DNA of 64,000 nt from Xanthobacteraceae bacterium (GCA_019635635.1 JAHBZB010000003.1:248001-312000); one strand, 5' to 3'; shown: positions 26,730 to 36,263, numbered from the stretch's first letter. Made by a program: numbers and translations. The notes: generated by a model not told the origin, from the sequence alone.

Positions 26730-27368
26730 ATGCGCGATCCGGTCGATACCTACATGAACCTAGTGCCGATGGTGGTCGAGCAGACCAACCGCGGCGAACG
26801 CGCCTATGACATCTTCTCGCGGCTGCTGAAGGAGCGGATCATCTTCATCACCGGTCCGATCGAGGACGGCATGTCGACGCTCGTGGTCGCGCAGTTGCTG
26901 TTCCTCGAAGCGGAAAATCCGAAAAAAGAAATCTCGATGTACATCAACTCGCCCGGCGGCGTGGTGACATCGGGCATGGCGATCTACGATACGATGCAGT
27001 TCATCCGTCCGCCGGTTTCGACGCTCTGCACGGGTCAGGCGGCGTCGATGGGTTCGCTGCTGCTCGCCGCCGGCGAGAAGGGCCAGCGCTTCGCGCTGCC
27101 GAACGCGCGCATCATGGTTCACCAGCCGTCCGGGGGATTCCAGGGGCAGGCGACCGACATCATGCTGCACGCGCAGGAAATCCTGAACCTGAAGAAGCGG
27201 CTCAACGAAATCTACGTGAAGCACACCGGCCAGCCGCTCAAGGTGATCGAAGAGGCGCTCGAGCGTGACAAGTTCCTGACGTCGGAAGCGGCCGCCGAGT
27301 TCGGCCTCGTCGACAAGGTGATCGACAAGCGGCCGACGGACGACATTTCGCTCGCGAAGGCGTCCTAA
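26730..27368 (+). CDS. clpP: ATP-dependent Clp protease proteolytic subunit
   Basis: 212 residues. The catalytic serine is Ser106 in [14 protein letters not shown] and the histidine is His131 in [12 protein letters not shown]; the aspartate lies in the LDRD-type segment near residue 180. The short N-terminus before [20 protein letters not shown] is normal for this processed enzyme. It assembles as two heptameric rings and is fed by ClpX (30103) or ClpA. A TTTAGGAG ribosome binding site precedes the ATG by 7 bases. Confidence 0.97.
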   Translation: MRDPVDTYMNLVPMVVEQTNRGERAYDIFSRLLKERIIFITGPIEDGMSTLVVAQLLFLEAENPKKEISMYINSPGGVVTSGMAIYDTMQFIRPPVSTLCTGQAASMGSLLLAAGEKGQRFALPNARIMVHQPSGGFQGQATDIMLHAQEILNLKKRLNEIYVKHTGQPLKVIEEALERDKFLTSEAAAEFGLVDKVIDKRPTDDISLAKAS

Positions 27369-27477
27369 GCGCTCCGAATTGCGCACAATTTCGAGAACGA
27401 ACGCCGCCAAACCTTGGCGGCGTTTTCGTATCCGACTAGCATCCGCGCCGATTTCGAATTGACGCGGGGGCGGGACG

Positions 27478-29247
27478 TTGTCGCATTTTTCCGATCCGAA
27501 GTTCGTGCTGCTGCTGCAAATTCTGGCGGTGGTCGGTCTTCCGCTCGTGCTGTGGCGCTATTTCCGGCTGGGGCGTTTTTTTCCGCTCGCCATCGTCCAG
27601 ATTTTCGCGGGCATCGCGCTCGGACCGTCGATCCTCGGCGCGCTGTGGCCCGGCGCCTATGAGACGCTGTTCGGCCCGAAATATCTCAAGGACGGGCTGG
27701 ATTCGCTTCGCACCGTTACCGACGTGCTGCCTTACACATTGCAGCAGCTATCGGCGCTCTCGCTGCGATCCGGCATCGAAACCATCGCGCAGATCGCCGT
27801 CATCCTGTTCGTGTTTCTCGCCGGATGCGAAGCCGACAAACAGATCCTGAACAACTCCGCGAAGATGGTGCTGCGCATCGGCATTACCGGCGTGTTTTTG
27901 CCGCTTGTGCTCGGCGCGGTCGCCGCGTGGTTTCTCGCCGGGCTGCCGCGCGCGGCGGGCGCGTCGGTCAGTATGCTCTCATACGGACATCTGCTTTATT
28001 CGGTGGCGTTCGGGCTCTGCATGGCCGTGACGGCGCTACCGATCCTCGTGATCGTACTGCGCGAACTTGGCTTCAACCAGAAGCCGATCGGCACCGTCGC
28101 ACTGGCGGTGGGCGGCGTCGACGACGCGCTGTTGTGGGGGTCGCTTGCGATCCTGTTGCCGCTGGCGCCGTCCGCCATGGCGATTGCCGCGGGCGCGACC
28201 GGCGGCAATCCGATGCAATCGGCAATCGACTTCGGCTTTGCGATCGGCGGCGGCGTGGTGGCCGCGGCCGCGATCTATTATCTGCTCGCGCCCTTGCTCG
28301 AGCGGCTGCTGAAAGAGTCCGCGCCCGAGCGCATGCTGATGTCGACCGTCATCATCGGGCTGTTCACGGCTTCGGCGATCACCGAGTTCACCGGGCTGCA
28401 CGCGGTGTTCGGCGCGTTTCTCGTCGGCCTGATGATTCCGGAAAAGCTCAGGCATCTCGCGCAAGACCGTTTCGACGTGCCGGTAAGCCTGCTGCTGCTC
28501 CCGTTCTTCTTTCTTTCGACCGGCTTGAAGACCAGCTTCGCCTTCGGCGACGCGAGTATGTGGACGATTTTCTCCGTCGCGATGGTCGTCTGCATCACCG
28601 GAAAATTCCTCGGCATCTCGATTCCGGCCTATCTCTCCGGCCAGTCGATGCCGTTTTCGATTACGCTCGGCACGCTCATGCAGTGCAAGGGCTTGATGGA
28701 AATCGTGGTCGTGACGCTGCTCTATAGCCGCGGCGTGTTCGGTCCCTCGACCTTTACCGCGCTGGTGCTGGTCGCGCTGGTTTCGACCGCTATCACCGCA
28801 CCGCTATCGAAGCTCGCGCAGTGGTACTTCGGCGAGGCGGCAACGAAAACCCGCGAGCAGGCGAAGGTCGAGGTCAGCGTGCCGGCAGTGCCCGAACTGC
28901 CGCCGAGCGAGCAGGCGGGCACGGTGGTAGCAGAGGGCACGAAGGTGCACGGCGCGACGCTCGAATTCGACAATTCGATCGGCAAGGTGGTCGTCACCAA
29001 TCCCGACGTGGTGATCGGGCGGCACAAGGACGACGGCATTCGCGTCAACGATGTCCGCGTCTCGCGCGGTCACGCGCGTCTCCAGAAGCTCGGCGACAAC
29101 GTCTACGAAATCACGAACCTCACCGCCACGCGCTCGGAGCCCAACCCGATCACGATCAACGGCGAGGAGAAGGACAAGGCGATCCTGAAGGACGGGGACG
29201 CGGTCTCGCTAAACGGCGTGAACTTCAAGTTCCGGAACGCAGCGTGA
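27478..29247 (+). CDS. CPA2 (Kef/CHX-type) cation:proton antiporter fused to a C-terminal FHA domain
   Basis: 589 residues starting at TTG 27478. Residues 1-450 form a 12-13 helix Na+/H+-exchanger fold. CHX/Kef-like signatures are VFLAGCEADKQIL, MAVTALPILVIVLRELG, the acidic pair Asp215-Asp216 in GGVDDALLWG, and GAFLVGLMIPE. A charged linker (about 451-490) leads to an FHA domain (about 490-586). This has GR at 514-515, SRGH at 529-532 and Asn561-Gly562, the residues that bind phosphothreonine. Kef relatives usually carry RCK/TrkA-N domains; here FHA takes that place. The gene lies between clpP and clpX and faces a stand-alone FHA gene 3 bases away. Confidence 0.88.
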   Translation: MSHFSDPKFVLLLQILAVVGLPLVLWRYFRLGRFFPLAIVQIFAGIALGPSILGALWPGAYETLFGPKYLKDGLDSLRTVTDVLPYTLQQLSALSLRSGIETIAQIAVILFVFLAGCEADKQILNNSAKMVLRIGITGVFLPLVLGAVAAWFLAGLPRAAGASVSMLSYGHLLYSVAFGLCMAVTALPILVIVLRELGFNQKPIGTVALAVGGVDDALLWGSLAILLPLAPSAMAIAAGATGGNPMQSAIDFGFAIGGGVVAAAAIYYLLAPLLERLLKESAPERMLMSTVIIGLFTASAITEFTGLHAVFGAFLVGLMIPEKLRHLAQDRFDVPVSLLLLPFFFLSTGLKTSFAFGDASMWTIFSVAMVVCITGKFLGISIPAYLSGQSMPFSITLGTLMQCKGLMEIVVVTLLYSRGVFGPSTFTALVLVALVSTAITAPLSKLAQWYFGEAATKTREQAKVEVSVPAVPELPPSEQAGTVVAEGTKVHGATLEFDNSIGKVVVTNPDVVIGRHKDDGIRVNDVRVSRGHARLQKLGDNVYEITNLTATRSEPNPITINGEEKDKAILKDGDAVSLNGVNFKFRNAA

Positions 29248-29250
29248 GCC

Positions 29251-29661
29251 TCACGCCTGCTCGAGTTTCAGGGTGGTTTCGCCGAGTTTGATGAGATCGC
29301 CGAATTTCACGGCCTGATCGGCGGTGATACGGTTGCCGTTCACCCATAGGCCACCGGGCTTGCCGCCGTCATAGATGCGGACTTCTAGGTTCTTCGCGTC
29401 GTAGGTGATGACCGCGTGCTGCTGGCGCGAGATGGTGTCGTCGCCGAAGTTGACCTGAATCCGCATGTCGTTGCCGCGGCCGATCTGGTTCGTTCCGGAA
29501 TAGACGTTCACCGAGTTCCCCGCACCCGGACCCTCGACCACGGTCAGCTTGCCGATCACCTGGTTCGATTTATCCCGGATGAGTTGGGTGGAGATGTCGT
29601 CCAGTGCCTCGCCGCCGCCGCTGGCTTCTCCCCGGCGGGTGATTTTTGTCTCGTTGGACAT
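29251..29661 (-). CDS. Stand-alone FHA domain protein
   Basis: 136 residues from ATG 29661. About 35 polar residues precede an FHA domain (37-136). Visible motifs are IGRGNDMRI (Gly61-Arg62), ISRQQHAVITYD (Ser78-Arg79, His82) and LWVNGNRI (Asn108-Gly109). The serine-to-histidine spacing is one residue longer than the common SRxH. FHA domains bind phosphothreonine peptides. It converges on the antiporter-FHA gene with only 3 bases between the stops. The pair suggests a shared kinase, but no Ser/Thr kinase is in the window. Confidence 0.85.
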   Translation of the reverse strand: MSNETKITRRGEASGGGEALDDISTQLIRDKSNQVIGKLTVVEGPGAGNSVNVYSGTNQIGRGNDMRIQVNFGDDTISRQQHAVITYDAKNLEVRIYDGGKPGGLWVNGNRITADQAVKFGDLIKLGETTLKLEQA

Positions 29662-30102
29662 GGCTGGAGCGTTTCCCTCGCTACTTGAATGATCGAAAAG
29701 ATACCGCATATAGCCGCCGCAGACCACGCGGAGCCCCATCACAAGCTTCGGCGGAACTTTTCGTTACACCAAAGTCGCAGATTGCCCCTCGCGGGCGGCG
29801 GATCGTCGCAATTCGGGCGTCCGGGGTGCCGCGGCGGCATCTGGTTTGCATCGTCCACAAAGGGCGCGAGTCTGGGGTTCTGGTAGCACTTGGATAGGAT
29901 TTGGGTCGTAAGATCGTCATATCCGAATCGTGGAGGGCGGCCCCGTTAGAGTTAACGCAACCTTGATCATGTGAGCGGTAGCGTGCTTCGCTGTTGCAAT
30001 GCAGGGTGGGGCGAGATTCTCGAACTACCCCGGGCCAAAATCGGTACCGGGACAACGCCTTGAGGGCAGAATGCGCTCAGGACGAAGGAACGGAGAAGTG
30101 GA
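29662..30102 (+). other. 441-base intergenic region between an FHA gene and clpX
   Basis: It must hold the divergent promoters of the FHA gene (leftwards) and clpX (rightwards). I found no convincing -35/-10 pair and no RNA gene. A weak hairpin (CTTGAG...CTCAGG) at 30058-30080 precedes the clpX ribosome binding site (AACGGAGAAG). Short open frames on both strands lack start sites or family resemblance. Confidence 0.4.
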
Positions 30103-31371
30103 ATGAGCAAGGCCGGCGGCGAATCCAAGAGCACTCTGTATTGCTCGTTCTGCGGCAAGAGCCAGCACGAGGTCCGCAAGCTGATTGCCGGACCGACCGT
30201 CTTCATCTGCGACGAGTGTGTCGAACTGTGCATGGACATCATTCGCGAGGAGAACAAATCCTCGCTGGTGAAGTCGCGCGACGGCATCCCGACGCCGAAG
30301 GAAATCCGCAAGGTCCTCGACGACTATGTCATCGGCCAGGACCAGGCGAAGAAGGTGCTCTCGGTCGCGGTTCACAACCACTACAAGCGGTTGAACCACG
30401 CGACCAAGCACAACGACGTCGAACTCGCCAAATCCAACATCCTGCTGATCGGACCCACGGGCTCGGGCAAGACGCTGCTTGCGCAGACGCTGGCCCGCAT
30501 CCTCGACGTGCCGTTCACGATGGCCGACGCAACGACGCTGACCGAAGCCGGTTACGTCGGCGAGGACGTCGAAAACATCATTCTGAAGCTGTTGCAGGCC
30601 GCCGACTACAACGTCGAGCGTGCCCAGCGCGGCATCGTCTATATCGACGAAATCGACAAGATTTCCCGCAAGTCCGACAATCCGTCGATCACGCGCGACG
30701 TGTCGGGCGAGGGCGTGCAGCAGGCGCTCCTGAAGATCATGGAAGGCACCGTTGCCTCCGTGCCTCCGCAGGGCGGCCGCAAGCACCCGCAGCAGGAATT
30801 CCTGCAAGTCGATACCACCAACATCCTCTTCATCTGCGGCGGCGCTTTCGGCGGCCTCGACAAGATCATCTCGTCGCGTGGCATCGGCACGTCGATCGGC
30901 TTCGGCGCGACCGTGCGCTCGCCGGAAGACAGGAAGCCCGGCGAAGTGTTCCGTAATGTCGAGCCGGAAGATCTGCTCAAATACGGGCTGATCCCGGAAT
31001 TCATCGGCCGTCTGCCAGTGCTGGCGACGCTCGGCGATCTCGACGAGGAAGCGCTCAAGAAGATCCTCATGGAGCCGAAGAACGCGCTGGTGAAGCAGTA
31101 TCAGCGGCTGTTCGAGATGGAGAACGTGCACCTCACGATCCACGAGGAAGCGCTCGGTGCGATCGCCCGCAAGGCGATCGAACGCAAGACGGGTGCCCGC
31201 GGCCTGCGCTCGATCATGGAAGGCATCCTGCTCGAGACCATGTTCGATCTGCCGAGCCTCGAGGGCGTCGAAGAGGTCGTGATCTCCCGCGAAGTGGTCG
31301 AGGGCGGGGCGCGTCCGCTCTACACTTACTCGGACCGCAGCGGCGAGCAGTCGGCCCCTGCCAGCGCCTGA
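30103..31371 (+). CDS. clpX: ATP-dependent Clp protease ATP-binding subunit
   Basis: 422 residues. The N-terminal zinc finger has [11 protein letters not shown] and [10 protein letters not shown] (four cysteines). The AAA+ core has Walker A GPTGSGKT and Walker [10 protein letters not shown]. Substrate-gripping pore loop GYVGEDVE follows Walker A. The IGF-type ClpP-docking loop appears as IGFGA. ClpX unfolds tagged proteins and threads them into ClpP; in alphaproteobacteria it degrades cell-cycle regulators. Preceded by AACGGAGAAG ribosome binding site. Confidence 0.98.
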   Translation: MSKAGGESKSTLYCSFCGKSQHEVRKLIAGPTVFICDECVELCMDIIREENKSSLVKSRDGIPTPKEIRKVLDDYVIGQDQAKKVLSVAVHNHYKRLNHATKHNDVELAKSNILLIGPTGSGKTLLAQTLARILDVPFTMADATTLTEAGYVGEDVENIILKLLQAADYNVERAQRGIVYIDEIDKISRKSDNPSITRDVSGEGVQQALLKIMEGTVASVPPQGGRKHPQQEFLQVDTTNILFICGGAFGGLDKIISSRGIGTSIGFGATVRSPEDRKPGEVFRNVEPEDLLKYGLIPEFIGRLPVLATLGDLDEEALKKILMEPKNALVKQYQRLFEMENVHLTIHEEALGAIARKAIERKTGARGLRSIMEGILLETMFDLPSLEGVEEVVISREVVEGGARPLYTYSDRSGEQSAPASA

Positions 31372-31403
31372 GCCGGCGCTGTCCAGACAAGTTCCAAGCC
31401 ACG

Positions 31404-31421
31404 GGGCCCGGTGACGGGCCC
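31404..31421 (+). terminator. Probable terminator hairpin after clpX
   Basis: GGGCCCG, loop GTGA, CGGGCCC form a perfect 7-base stem 33 bases past the clpX stop. The following TGTTCGCTTTT is a weak U-tract. Confidence 0.55.
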
Positions 31422-31502
31422 TGTTCGCTTTTGGCAGGCCAATGTTAGCCAAAACTGCCGAAAATCGGGGGAAAATGGCCCGAAACCTGCATTTTCAGGC
31501 AC

Positions 31503-31531
31503 TTGAACCCCTATGGTTCGTCGCTACCTAT
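31503..31531 (+). promoter_or_regulatory. Possible lon promoter
   Basis: TTGAAC (31503-31508) and ACCTAT (31526-31531) are 17 bases apart, about 96 bases before the lon ATG. The preceding CTTGAA resembles a heat-shock sigma-32 -35, but the spacing to CCTATG is longer than usual, so the sigma factor is undecided. Confidence 0.35.
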
Positions 31532-31627
31532 GATGCCGAACAAGATTCCGGCAGGAATCGCCCGTAACCTCCGCTTCACGACCTTGAGGGCGAAAATCCC
31601 AATCCCCGGAATAAGGAAAGGGCCGAA

Positions 31628-34063
31628 ATGACCGCCCAGAAACCGCGTCCCCCGCTAGTTCCGGGTCAGAGCCAGAACTATCCCGTTCTCCCGCTGCGCG
31701 ACATCGTGGTGTTTCCCCACATGATCGTGCCGCTCTTCGTCGGCCGCGAGAAATCGATCCGCGCGCTCGAAGAGGTGATGAAGAACGACACCTACATTCT
31801 CCTCGCGACGCAGATGAATGCGAGCGACGACGAGCCGAAAGCCGATGCGATCTTCAAGGTCGGCACGCTCGCGTCCGTGCTTCAGTTGCTGAAACTGCCC
31901 GACGGCACCGTGAAGGTGCTGGTTGAGGGCGTCGAGCGCGCGAATATCGAGAACTATACCGACCGCGCCGAATATTTCGAAGCAGGCGCGATTACGTTGC
32001 CCGCCGATGATGGCGAGCACGTCGAGGTCGAGGCGCTTGCGCGCTCGGTCGTCAACGAGTTCGAGAACTACGTGAAGCTGAATAAGAAAGTGTCGCCGGA
32101 GGTGGTGGGCGTCGTCTCGCAGATCGACGACCATGCCAAGCTCGCCGACACGGTCGCTTCGCACCTCGCGGTCAAGATCGCCGACAAGCAGGCGGTGCTT
32201 GAACTGACGAGCGTTGCTGCGCGCCTCGAGAAGGTGCTCGCGCTGATGGAAAGCGAAATCTCGGTCTTGCAGGTCGAGAAGCGCATCCGCACGCGCGTCA
32301 AGCGCCAGATGGAGAAGACGCAGCGCGAGTATTACCTCAACGAGCAGATGAAGGCGATCCAGAAGGAACTCGGCGACGAGGACGGCAAGGACGAACTTCA
32401 GGAGCTCGAAGACAAGATCAAGCGCACCAAGCTGACGAAGGAAGCGCGCGACAAGGCGATGCACGAGCTAAAGAAGCTTCGCCAGATGTCGCCGATGTCC
32501 GCGGAAGCGACCGTCGTGCGCAACTATCTCGACTGGCTGTTGTCGATCCCCTGGAACAACAAGAGCAAGGTCAAAAAGGACCTGAAGTTCGCGCAGGACA
32601 TTCTCGATGCCGATCACTACGGCCTCGAGAAGGTCAAGGAACGCATCGTCGAGTATCTCGCGGTCCAGCAGCGCGCGAACAAGCTCTCCGGCCCGATCCT
32701 GTGTCTGGTCGGCGCCCCCGGCGTCGGCAAGACTTCGCTCGGCAAGTCGATCGCGAAGGCCACGGGGCGCGAATTCGTGCGCGTGTCGCTCGGCGGCGTG
32801 CGTGACGAAGCCGAAATCCGCGGCCACCGCCGGACCTATATCGGCTCGATGCCCGGCAAGATCATCCAGTCGATGCGCAAGGCGAAGAAGTCCAACCCGC
32901 TCTTCCTGCTCGACGAAATCGACAAGATGGGCGCGGACTTCCGCGGCGATCCGTCGTCGGCGTTGCTCGAGGTGCTCGATCCCGAGCAGAACTCGACGTT
33001 CGCGGACCACTATCTTGAGGTCGATTACGACCTCTCGAACGTGATGTTCGTGACGACGGCGAATACGCTCAACATTCCGCCGGCGCTGCTCGACCGTATG
33101 GAAGTGATCCGGATCGCTGGCTACACCGAAAACGAGAAGGTGGAGATCGCGCGCCGCCACTTGATCCCGTCGGTCACGGCCAAGCACGGCCTGAAGCCTG
33201 AGGAGTGGTCGATCACGGATGATGCGTTGCTCACCGTCATTCGCCGTTACACCCGCGAAGCGGGCGTGCGGTCGCTCGAGCGCGAACTTGCGACTGTTAT
33301 CCGCAAGGGCGTGAAGGAGCTGATCACCGAGAACAAGGAAAAGGTCTCGGTCACGGCAGAAAACCTCGAAGGCTATCTCGGCGTACCGAAGTATCGCTAC
33401 GGCGAAGCCGAGCTCGAGGATATGACCGGTGTCGTGACCGGTCTCGCCTGGACGGAAGTCGGCGGCGAGCTGCTCACGATCGAAGGCCTGATGATGCCCG
33501 GCAAGGGCAAGATGACGGTCACGGGCAACCTGCGTGACGTGATGAAGGAGTCGATCTCCGCGGCGGCGTCTTATGTCCGCTCGCGTGCCATCGACTTCGG
33601 CATCAAGCCGCCGCTGTTCGAGAAGCGGGACATCCACGTCCACGTTCCCGAGGGCGCAACCCCAAAGGACGGCCCGTCAGCGGGTGTCGCGATGGTCACG
33701 GCGATCGTCTCGGTGATGACCGGTATTCCGGTTCGCCGCGACGTTGCGATGACCGGCGAGATCACGCTGCGCGGCAGGGTGCTGCCGATCGGCGGTCTCA
33801 AGGAGAAGCTCCTTGCCGCACACCGCGGCGGCATCAAGAAGGTGCTGATCCCGGAAGAGAACGCGAAGGACCTGACCGAAATCTCGGATCAGATCAAAGG
33901 CGGTCTCGAGATCGTGCCGGTGTCGCGGATGGACGAGGTGCTCGCGCATGCGCTGGTCCGCAAGCCGGAGCCGATCGAATGGGACGAAGCGGCGGAAGCT
34001 GCCGCCGCCAAGTCCTCGGTCAAGGGTGCGGAAGACGACTCTTCGTCGGTCATCGCGCACTGA
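31628..34063 (+). CDS. lon: ATP-dependent protease Lon
   Basis: 811 residues. The N-terminal substrate-recognition domain opens with [21 protein letters not shown] coiled region precedes the AAA+ module, with Walker [10 protein letters not shown] and Walker [12 protein letters not shown]. The C-terminal peptidase has catalytic Ser684 in [11 protein letters not shown]; the dyad lysine lies near [13 protein letters not shown]. It degrades damaged and short-lived regulatory proteins in the cytoplasm. It lies downstream of clpX with a terminator between them, so it is separately transcribed. Confidence 0.98.
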   Translation: MTAQKPRPPLVPGQSQNYPVLPLRDIVVFPHMIVPLFVGREKSIRALEEVMKNDTYILLATQMNASDDEPKADAIFKVGTLASVLQLLKLPDGTVKVLVEGVERANIENYTDRAEYFEAGAITLPADDGEHVEVEALARSVVNEFENYVKLNKKVSPEVVGVVSQIDDHAKLADTVASHLAVKIADKQAVLELTSVAARLEKVLALMESEISVLQVEKRIRTRVKRQMEKTQREYYLNEQMKAIQKELGDEDGKDELQELEDKIKRTKLTKEARDKAMHELKKLRQMSPMSAEATVVRNYLDWLLSIPWNNKSKVKKDLKFAQDILDADHYGLEKVKERIVEYLAVQQRANKLSGPILCLVGAPGVGKTSLGKSIAKATGREFVRVSLGGVRDEAEIRGHRRTYIGSMPGKIIQSMRKAKKSNPLFLLDEIDKMGADFRGDPSSALLEVLDPEQNSTFADHYLEVDYDLSNVMFVTTANTLNIPPALLDRMEVIRIAGYTENEKVEIARRHLIPSVTAKHGLKPEEWSITDDALLTVIRRYTREAGVRSLERELATVIRKGVKELITENKEKVSVTAENLEGYLGVPKYRYGEAELEDMTGVVTGLAWTEVGGELLTIEGLMMPGKGKMTVTGNLRDVMKESISAAASYVRSRAIDFGIKPPLFEKRDIHVHVPEGATPKDGPSAGVAMVTAIVSVMTGIPVRRDVAMTGEITLRGRVLPIGGLKEKLLAAHRGGIKKVLIPEENAKDLTEISDQIKGGLEIVPVSRMDEVLAHALVRKPEPIEWDEAAEAAAAKSSVKGAEDDSSSVIAH

Positions 34064-34080
34064 CCTGATGCCAATATAAA

Positions 34081-34110
34081 CGCCCGCGGTGGGGAGACCT
34101 GCCGCGGGCG
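34081..34110 (+). terminator. Terminator hairpin after lon
   Basis: CGCCCGCGG (34081-34089) pairs exactly with CCGCGGGCG (34102-34110) around a 12-base loop, followed by GTGTCTTATT, 18 bases past the lon stop. Confidence 0.65.
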
Positions 34111-34244
34111 GTGTCTTATTACCGGTGCATATCGTCCCGTGGCCCGCGCGGAACGCTTGCATTTCAAGGCGAAAGAGGCGGAACCTCATCGCGATACCGG
34201 ATCGGGAAGTCCGGCGCGACAAGACAAGAGGGAAGGAAATTCGG

Positions 34245-34520
34245 ATGACCAAGAACGATCTGATCGTACAGGTTTCGGAAGTCTCGAATCTGACCCGTAT
34301 TCAGGCGACCGCCGCGGTCGAGGCGACCTTCGATCTCATCACCAAGGCGCTGAAAGCGGGCGACGAGGTGAAGATCATCGGATTCGGCACCTTCACGGTC
34401 GCAGACCGCGCCGCGCGCGAAGGCCGCAATCCGCGAACCGGCGAGGCCGTGCAGATCCCGGCCTCCAAGGCGCCTAAATTCTCGGCCGGCAAAGGCCTGA
34501 AAGACGCCGTCAACCGCTGA
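34245..34520 (+). CDS. hup: HU-family DNA-binding protein
   Basis: 91 residues from ATG 34245, after an AGGGAAGG ribosome binding site. It shows the HU fold: MTKNDLIVQVSEVSNLTR, KIIGFGTFTVADRAAREGRN and NPRTGEAVQIPASKAPKF, the DNA-clamping beta arm. It compacts and bends DNA without sequence specificity. The position after lon is the classic one for hupB. A second, more diverged HU gene is at 39659. Confidence 0.95.
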   Translation: MTKNDLIVQVSEVSNLTRIQATAAVEATFDLITKALKAGDEVKIIGFGTFTVADRAAREGRNPRTGEAVQIPASKAPKFSAGKGLKDAVNR

Positions 34521-34543
34521 TCCCTGGCCGAGGTTGATAGCAA

Positions 34544-34568
34544 GGCCGCCGCGTCGTAAGCAGCGGCC
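34544..34568 (+). terminator. Possible terminator after hup
   Basis: GGCCGC (34544-34549) pairs with GCGGCC (34563-34568) around a 13-base loop just before tRNA-Val. The U-tract is weak (CTCGATTTGG). Confidence 0.4.
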
Positions 34569-34577
34569 CTCGATTTG

Positions 34578-34653
34578 GCGCGGTTAGCTCAGTTGGTAGA
34601 GCATCTCGTTTACACCGAGAGGGTCGGCGGTTCGAGCCCGTCACCGCGCACCA
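34578..34653 (+). tRNA. tRNA-Val (anticodon TAC)
   Basis: A 76-base gene with encoded CCA. The acceptor stem is GCGCGGT with ACCGCGC. The anticodon stem-loop CTCGT-TTACA-CCGAG region places TAC at the anticodon. The D-loop is AGCTCAGTTGGTAGAGC and the T-loop GTTCGAGCC. Confidence 0.95.
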
Positions 34654-34663
34654 TTTCGCTGCG

Positions 34664-34882
34664 TCAGCGGCGTCCGTATTTCGGATTCCGGAAACAGCGC
34701 TCGCCCGCCACGCGCGAGGCCATGCACTGCTGATAGGTATAGGCCTCGCAGACCATGACCGAGCCGCGTTCGAGCGGCATGTCGCGGCAATACATATCCG
34801 AGCGTGCGCCCTGCTGGGCGTAGGCGGCCGTTACGAGATAGCCGCTCATCAGAACTCCCGACAAAAGCAATTTCCATTTCAT
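34664..34882 (-). CDS. DUF3551 small secreted protein
   Basis: 72 residues from ATG 34882. A signal peptide (MKWKLLLSGVLMSGYLVTAAYAQ) is followed by a short mature part with four cysteines: MYCRDMP, VMVCEAYTYQQCMAS and RCFRNPKY. The CxxxTYQQC pattern and R-N-P-x-Y ending are those of DUF3551, a family abundant in Bradyrhizobiaceae with unknown role. Located between tRNA-Val and the anti-sigma gene. Confidence 0.75.
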   Translation of the reverse strand: MKWKLLLSGVLMSGYLVTAAYAQQGARSDMYCRDMPLERGSVMVCEAYTYQQCMASRVAGERCFRNPKYGRR

Positions 34883-34960
34883 GGGACGTCTCCTTTGGTC
34901 GGCAACGTGCGGCGACAAAAGATGTTCCTTGCCCGGTGGCTTTGTCCGCTGGCGCACGTA

Positions 34961-35599
34961 TCACCAGCGCAGCAGGCGCGATCCGATCGTCGCGCCGGCA
35001 AGCACCACGATTCCGATTGCGATCGGATACCAGGCCGCCACAAAGAGCGGGCTGTCGTTATTGCAGTTCAGCGCATAGAAGGTCGCCGCGATCCCGCCGG
35101 CAGCGAGACCGGCAATGGCACCGGCGAGCGTGGGCTGCGTCGGCGCGCCATAGCGGAGTGCCGCGAGCGCGGCGGCGAGCGGCAGGAGCGACAGCGCCGG
35201 GATGACCGTCAGGCAGAGGAAACGGTTCGTGCCTTTCAGGCTTGCGGCCCATTCGTTCGAGGGCAGCGCGACGAGTTCGGCCGCGACGCCCGTCAGAAGC
35301 AGCAGTACCGGTACACCAGCAACGAGCAGCCAGGAGCCGAATTTCGCGCCCGGCCTGCCTGCGCGCAGGAACAAGCCTGCCGCGGCGACCGCGACCAGCG
35401 CAACCACTGCGATCTTCAGCACGAAGCGCGGCGTTGCGATTGCCGCGTAGAAATCCTGACGCAGCCCGAAGAACGGGATGAAGAACACGAGCGTCGCCGC
35501 GACCGCGGCGGCGAGCGCAAGCAGGCCCGCTGGGCCGAATTGCGCGCGGCTATGCTCTGCGTCGGCCGCGAGCGCGCGAACCAGATCGTCCGTTTTCAT
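34961..35599 (-). CDS. nrsF: NrsF-type (DUF1109) membrane anti-sigma factor
   Basis: 212 residues with a short cytoplasmic start and six membrane helices, the NrsF/DUF1109 layout. Two cysteines, Cys129 (NRFLCLTV) and Cys179 (YALNCNND), are 50 residues apart. This matches, as I recall, the Cys131/Cys181 pair needed for signal sensing in Caulobacter NrsF. In that system NrsF holds SigF inactive until heavy metals or oxidants modify the cysteines. The ATG overlaps the sigma gene stop by one base (TAATG), so partner proteins are made together. The divergent bufferin operon is the probable target. Confidence 0.88.
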   Translation of the reverse strand: MKTDDLVRALAADAEHSRAQFGPAGLLALAAAVAATLVFFIPFFGLRQDFYAAIATPRFVLKIAVVALVAVAAAGLFLRAGRPGAKFGSWLLVAGVPVLLLLTGVAAELVALPSNEWAASLKGTNRFLCLTVIPALSLLPLAAALAALRYGAPTQPTLAGAIAGLAAGGIAATFYALNCNNDSPLFVAAWYPIAIGIVVLAGATIGSRLLRW

Positions 35600-36156
35600 T
35601 ATTCCTGTTCCTTTCGCATTCCGGCCGCGAGTTTTTTCAGTGCACGATGCAATGCGACGCGTACCGCACCTTCGTTCATGCCGAGACGCATCGCGGCGTC
35701 GCGCATCGAATGGCCCTCGATCGAAACCGTGCGAACGATCGCCCGGTCGCGTTCGGGGAGCAGCGCGAGCGCGCGTTCGATGTCCTGACTCGCGCAAGGT
35801 TCTTCCGCCGTCTCGGCGGGCAGTTCCTGGCTCAAGCCGTCGATCTCGATTTCCGCGCGCCGCGTGCGGCGGCGCAGCGCGTCGATCAGCTTGTTTCGCA
35901 CGATCGCGTTGACCCAGGGACCAAGCGGATCTTCCTTCCGCCAGGTGTGACGCTTCAGGTGTATTGCGATCAGGGTTTCCTGCACCGCATCCTCAACTTC
36001 CGAGAGCGGCGCGGAAAAACGGCGGCACGCGCGCATGGCGGTCGCGCGGATCACCGGCGTCAGCAATTCGAGCAGCCGGCGATATGCGCCGGCATTTCCG
36101 TCAACCGCGGCGATCATCAGCGTCGTCCATTCGAGTTCGCGCTCGGGACTTCTCAC
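35599..36156 (-). CDS. sigF: ECF sigma factor (SigF-like, partner of NrsF)
   Basis: 185 residues from GTG 36156, preceded by GAGGAG at 5 bases. Region 2 reads ELLTPVIRATAMRACRRF and EDAVQETLIAIHLKRHTW, with DALRRRTRR following. Region 4 has ALALLPERDRAIVRTVSIEG, SMRDAAMRLGMNEGAVRVAL and HRALKKLAAGM. It belongs to the ECF group paired with DUF1109 anti-sigmas. It would direct RNA polymerase to GTAACG/CGAA-type promoters such as the one before bufA. The open frame upstream of the GTG lies in the promoter region and has no support. Confidence 0.9.
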   Translation of the reverse strand: MRSPERELEWTTLMIAAVDGNAGAYRRLLELLTPVIRATAMRACRRFSAPLSEVEDAVQETLIAIHLKRHTWRKEDPLGPWVNAIVRNKLIDALRRRTRRAEIEIDGLSQELPAETAEEPCASQDIERALALLPERDRAIVRTVSIEGHSMRDAAMRLGMNEGAVRVALHRALKKLAAGMRKEQE

Positions 36157-36172
36157 GAATTCTCCTCGCAGA

Positions 36173-36198
36173 TACGCACGGCCGCAGGACTTCGTTAC
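36173..36198 (-). promoter_or_regulatory. Putative ECF promoter of the sigF-nrsF operon
   Basis: On the minus strand GTAACG is followed after exactly 16 bases by CGTA, close to the SigF pattern GTAACC-N16-CGAA known from Caulobacter. It is only 17 bases from the GTG start, so the leader would be very short and the start of transcription would fall near the ribosome binding site. This weakens the call. Confidence 0.45.
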
Positions 36199-36263
36199 AT
36201 ACCGATTTGGCGGAAGGTGCCAGCGTGAAGGCGGCATCCCGTGCTCACAGCTTCGTGAGGGCA

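Noticed and set aside
29662-30102. RNA gene or small protein gene in the 441-base gap before clpX
   Set aside because: No tRNA, tmRNA or known small RNA pattern was found, and the short open frames lack ribosome binding sites and family resemblance.
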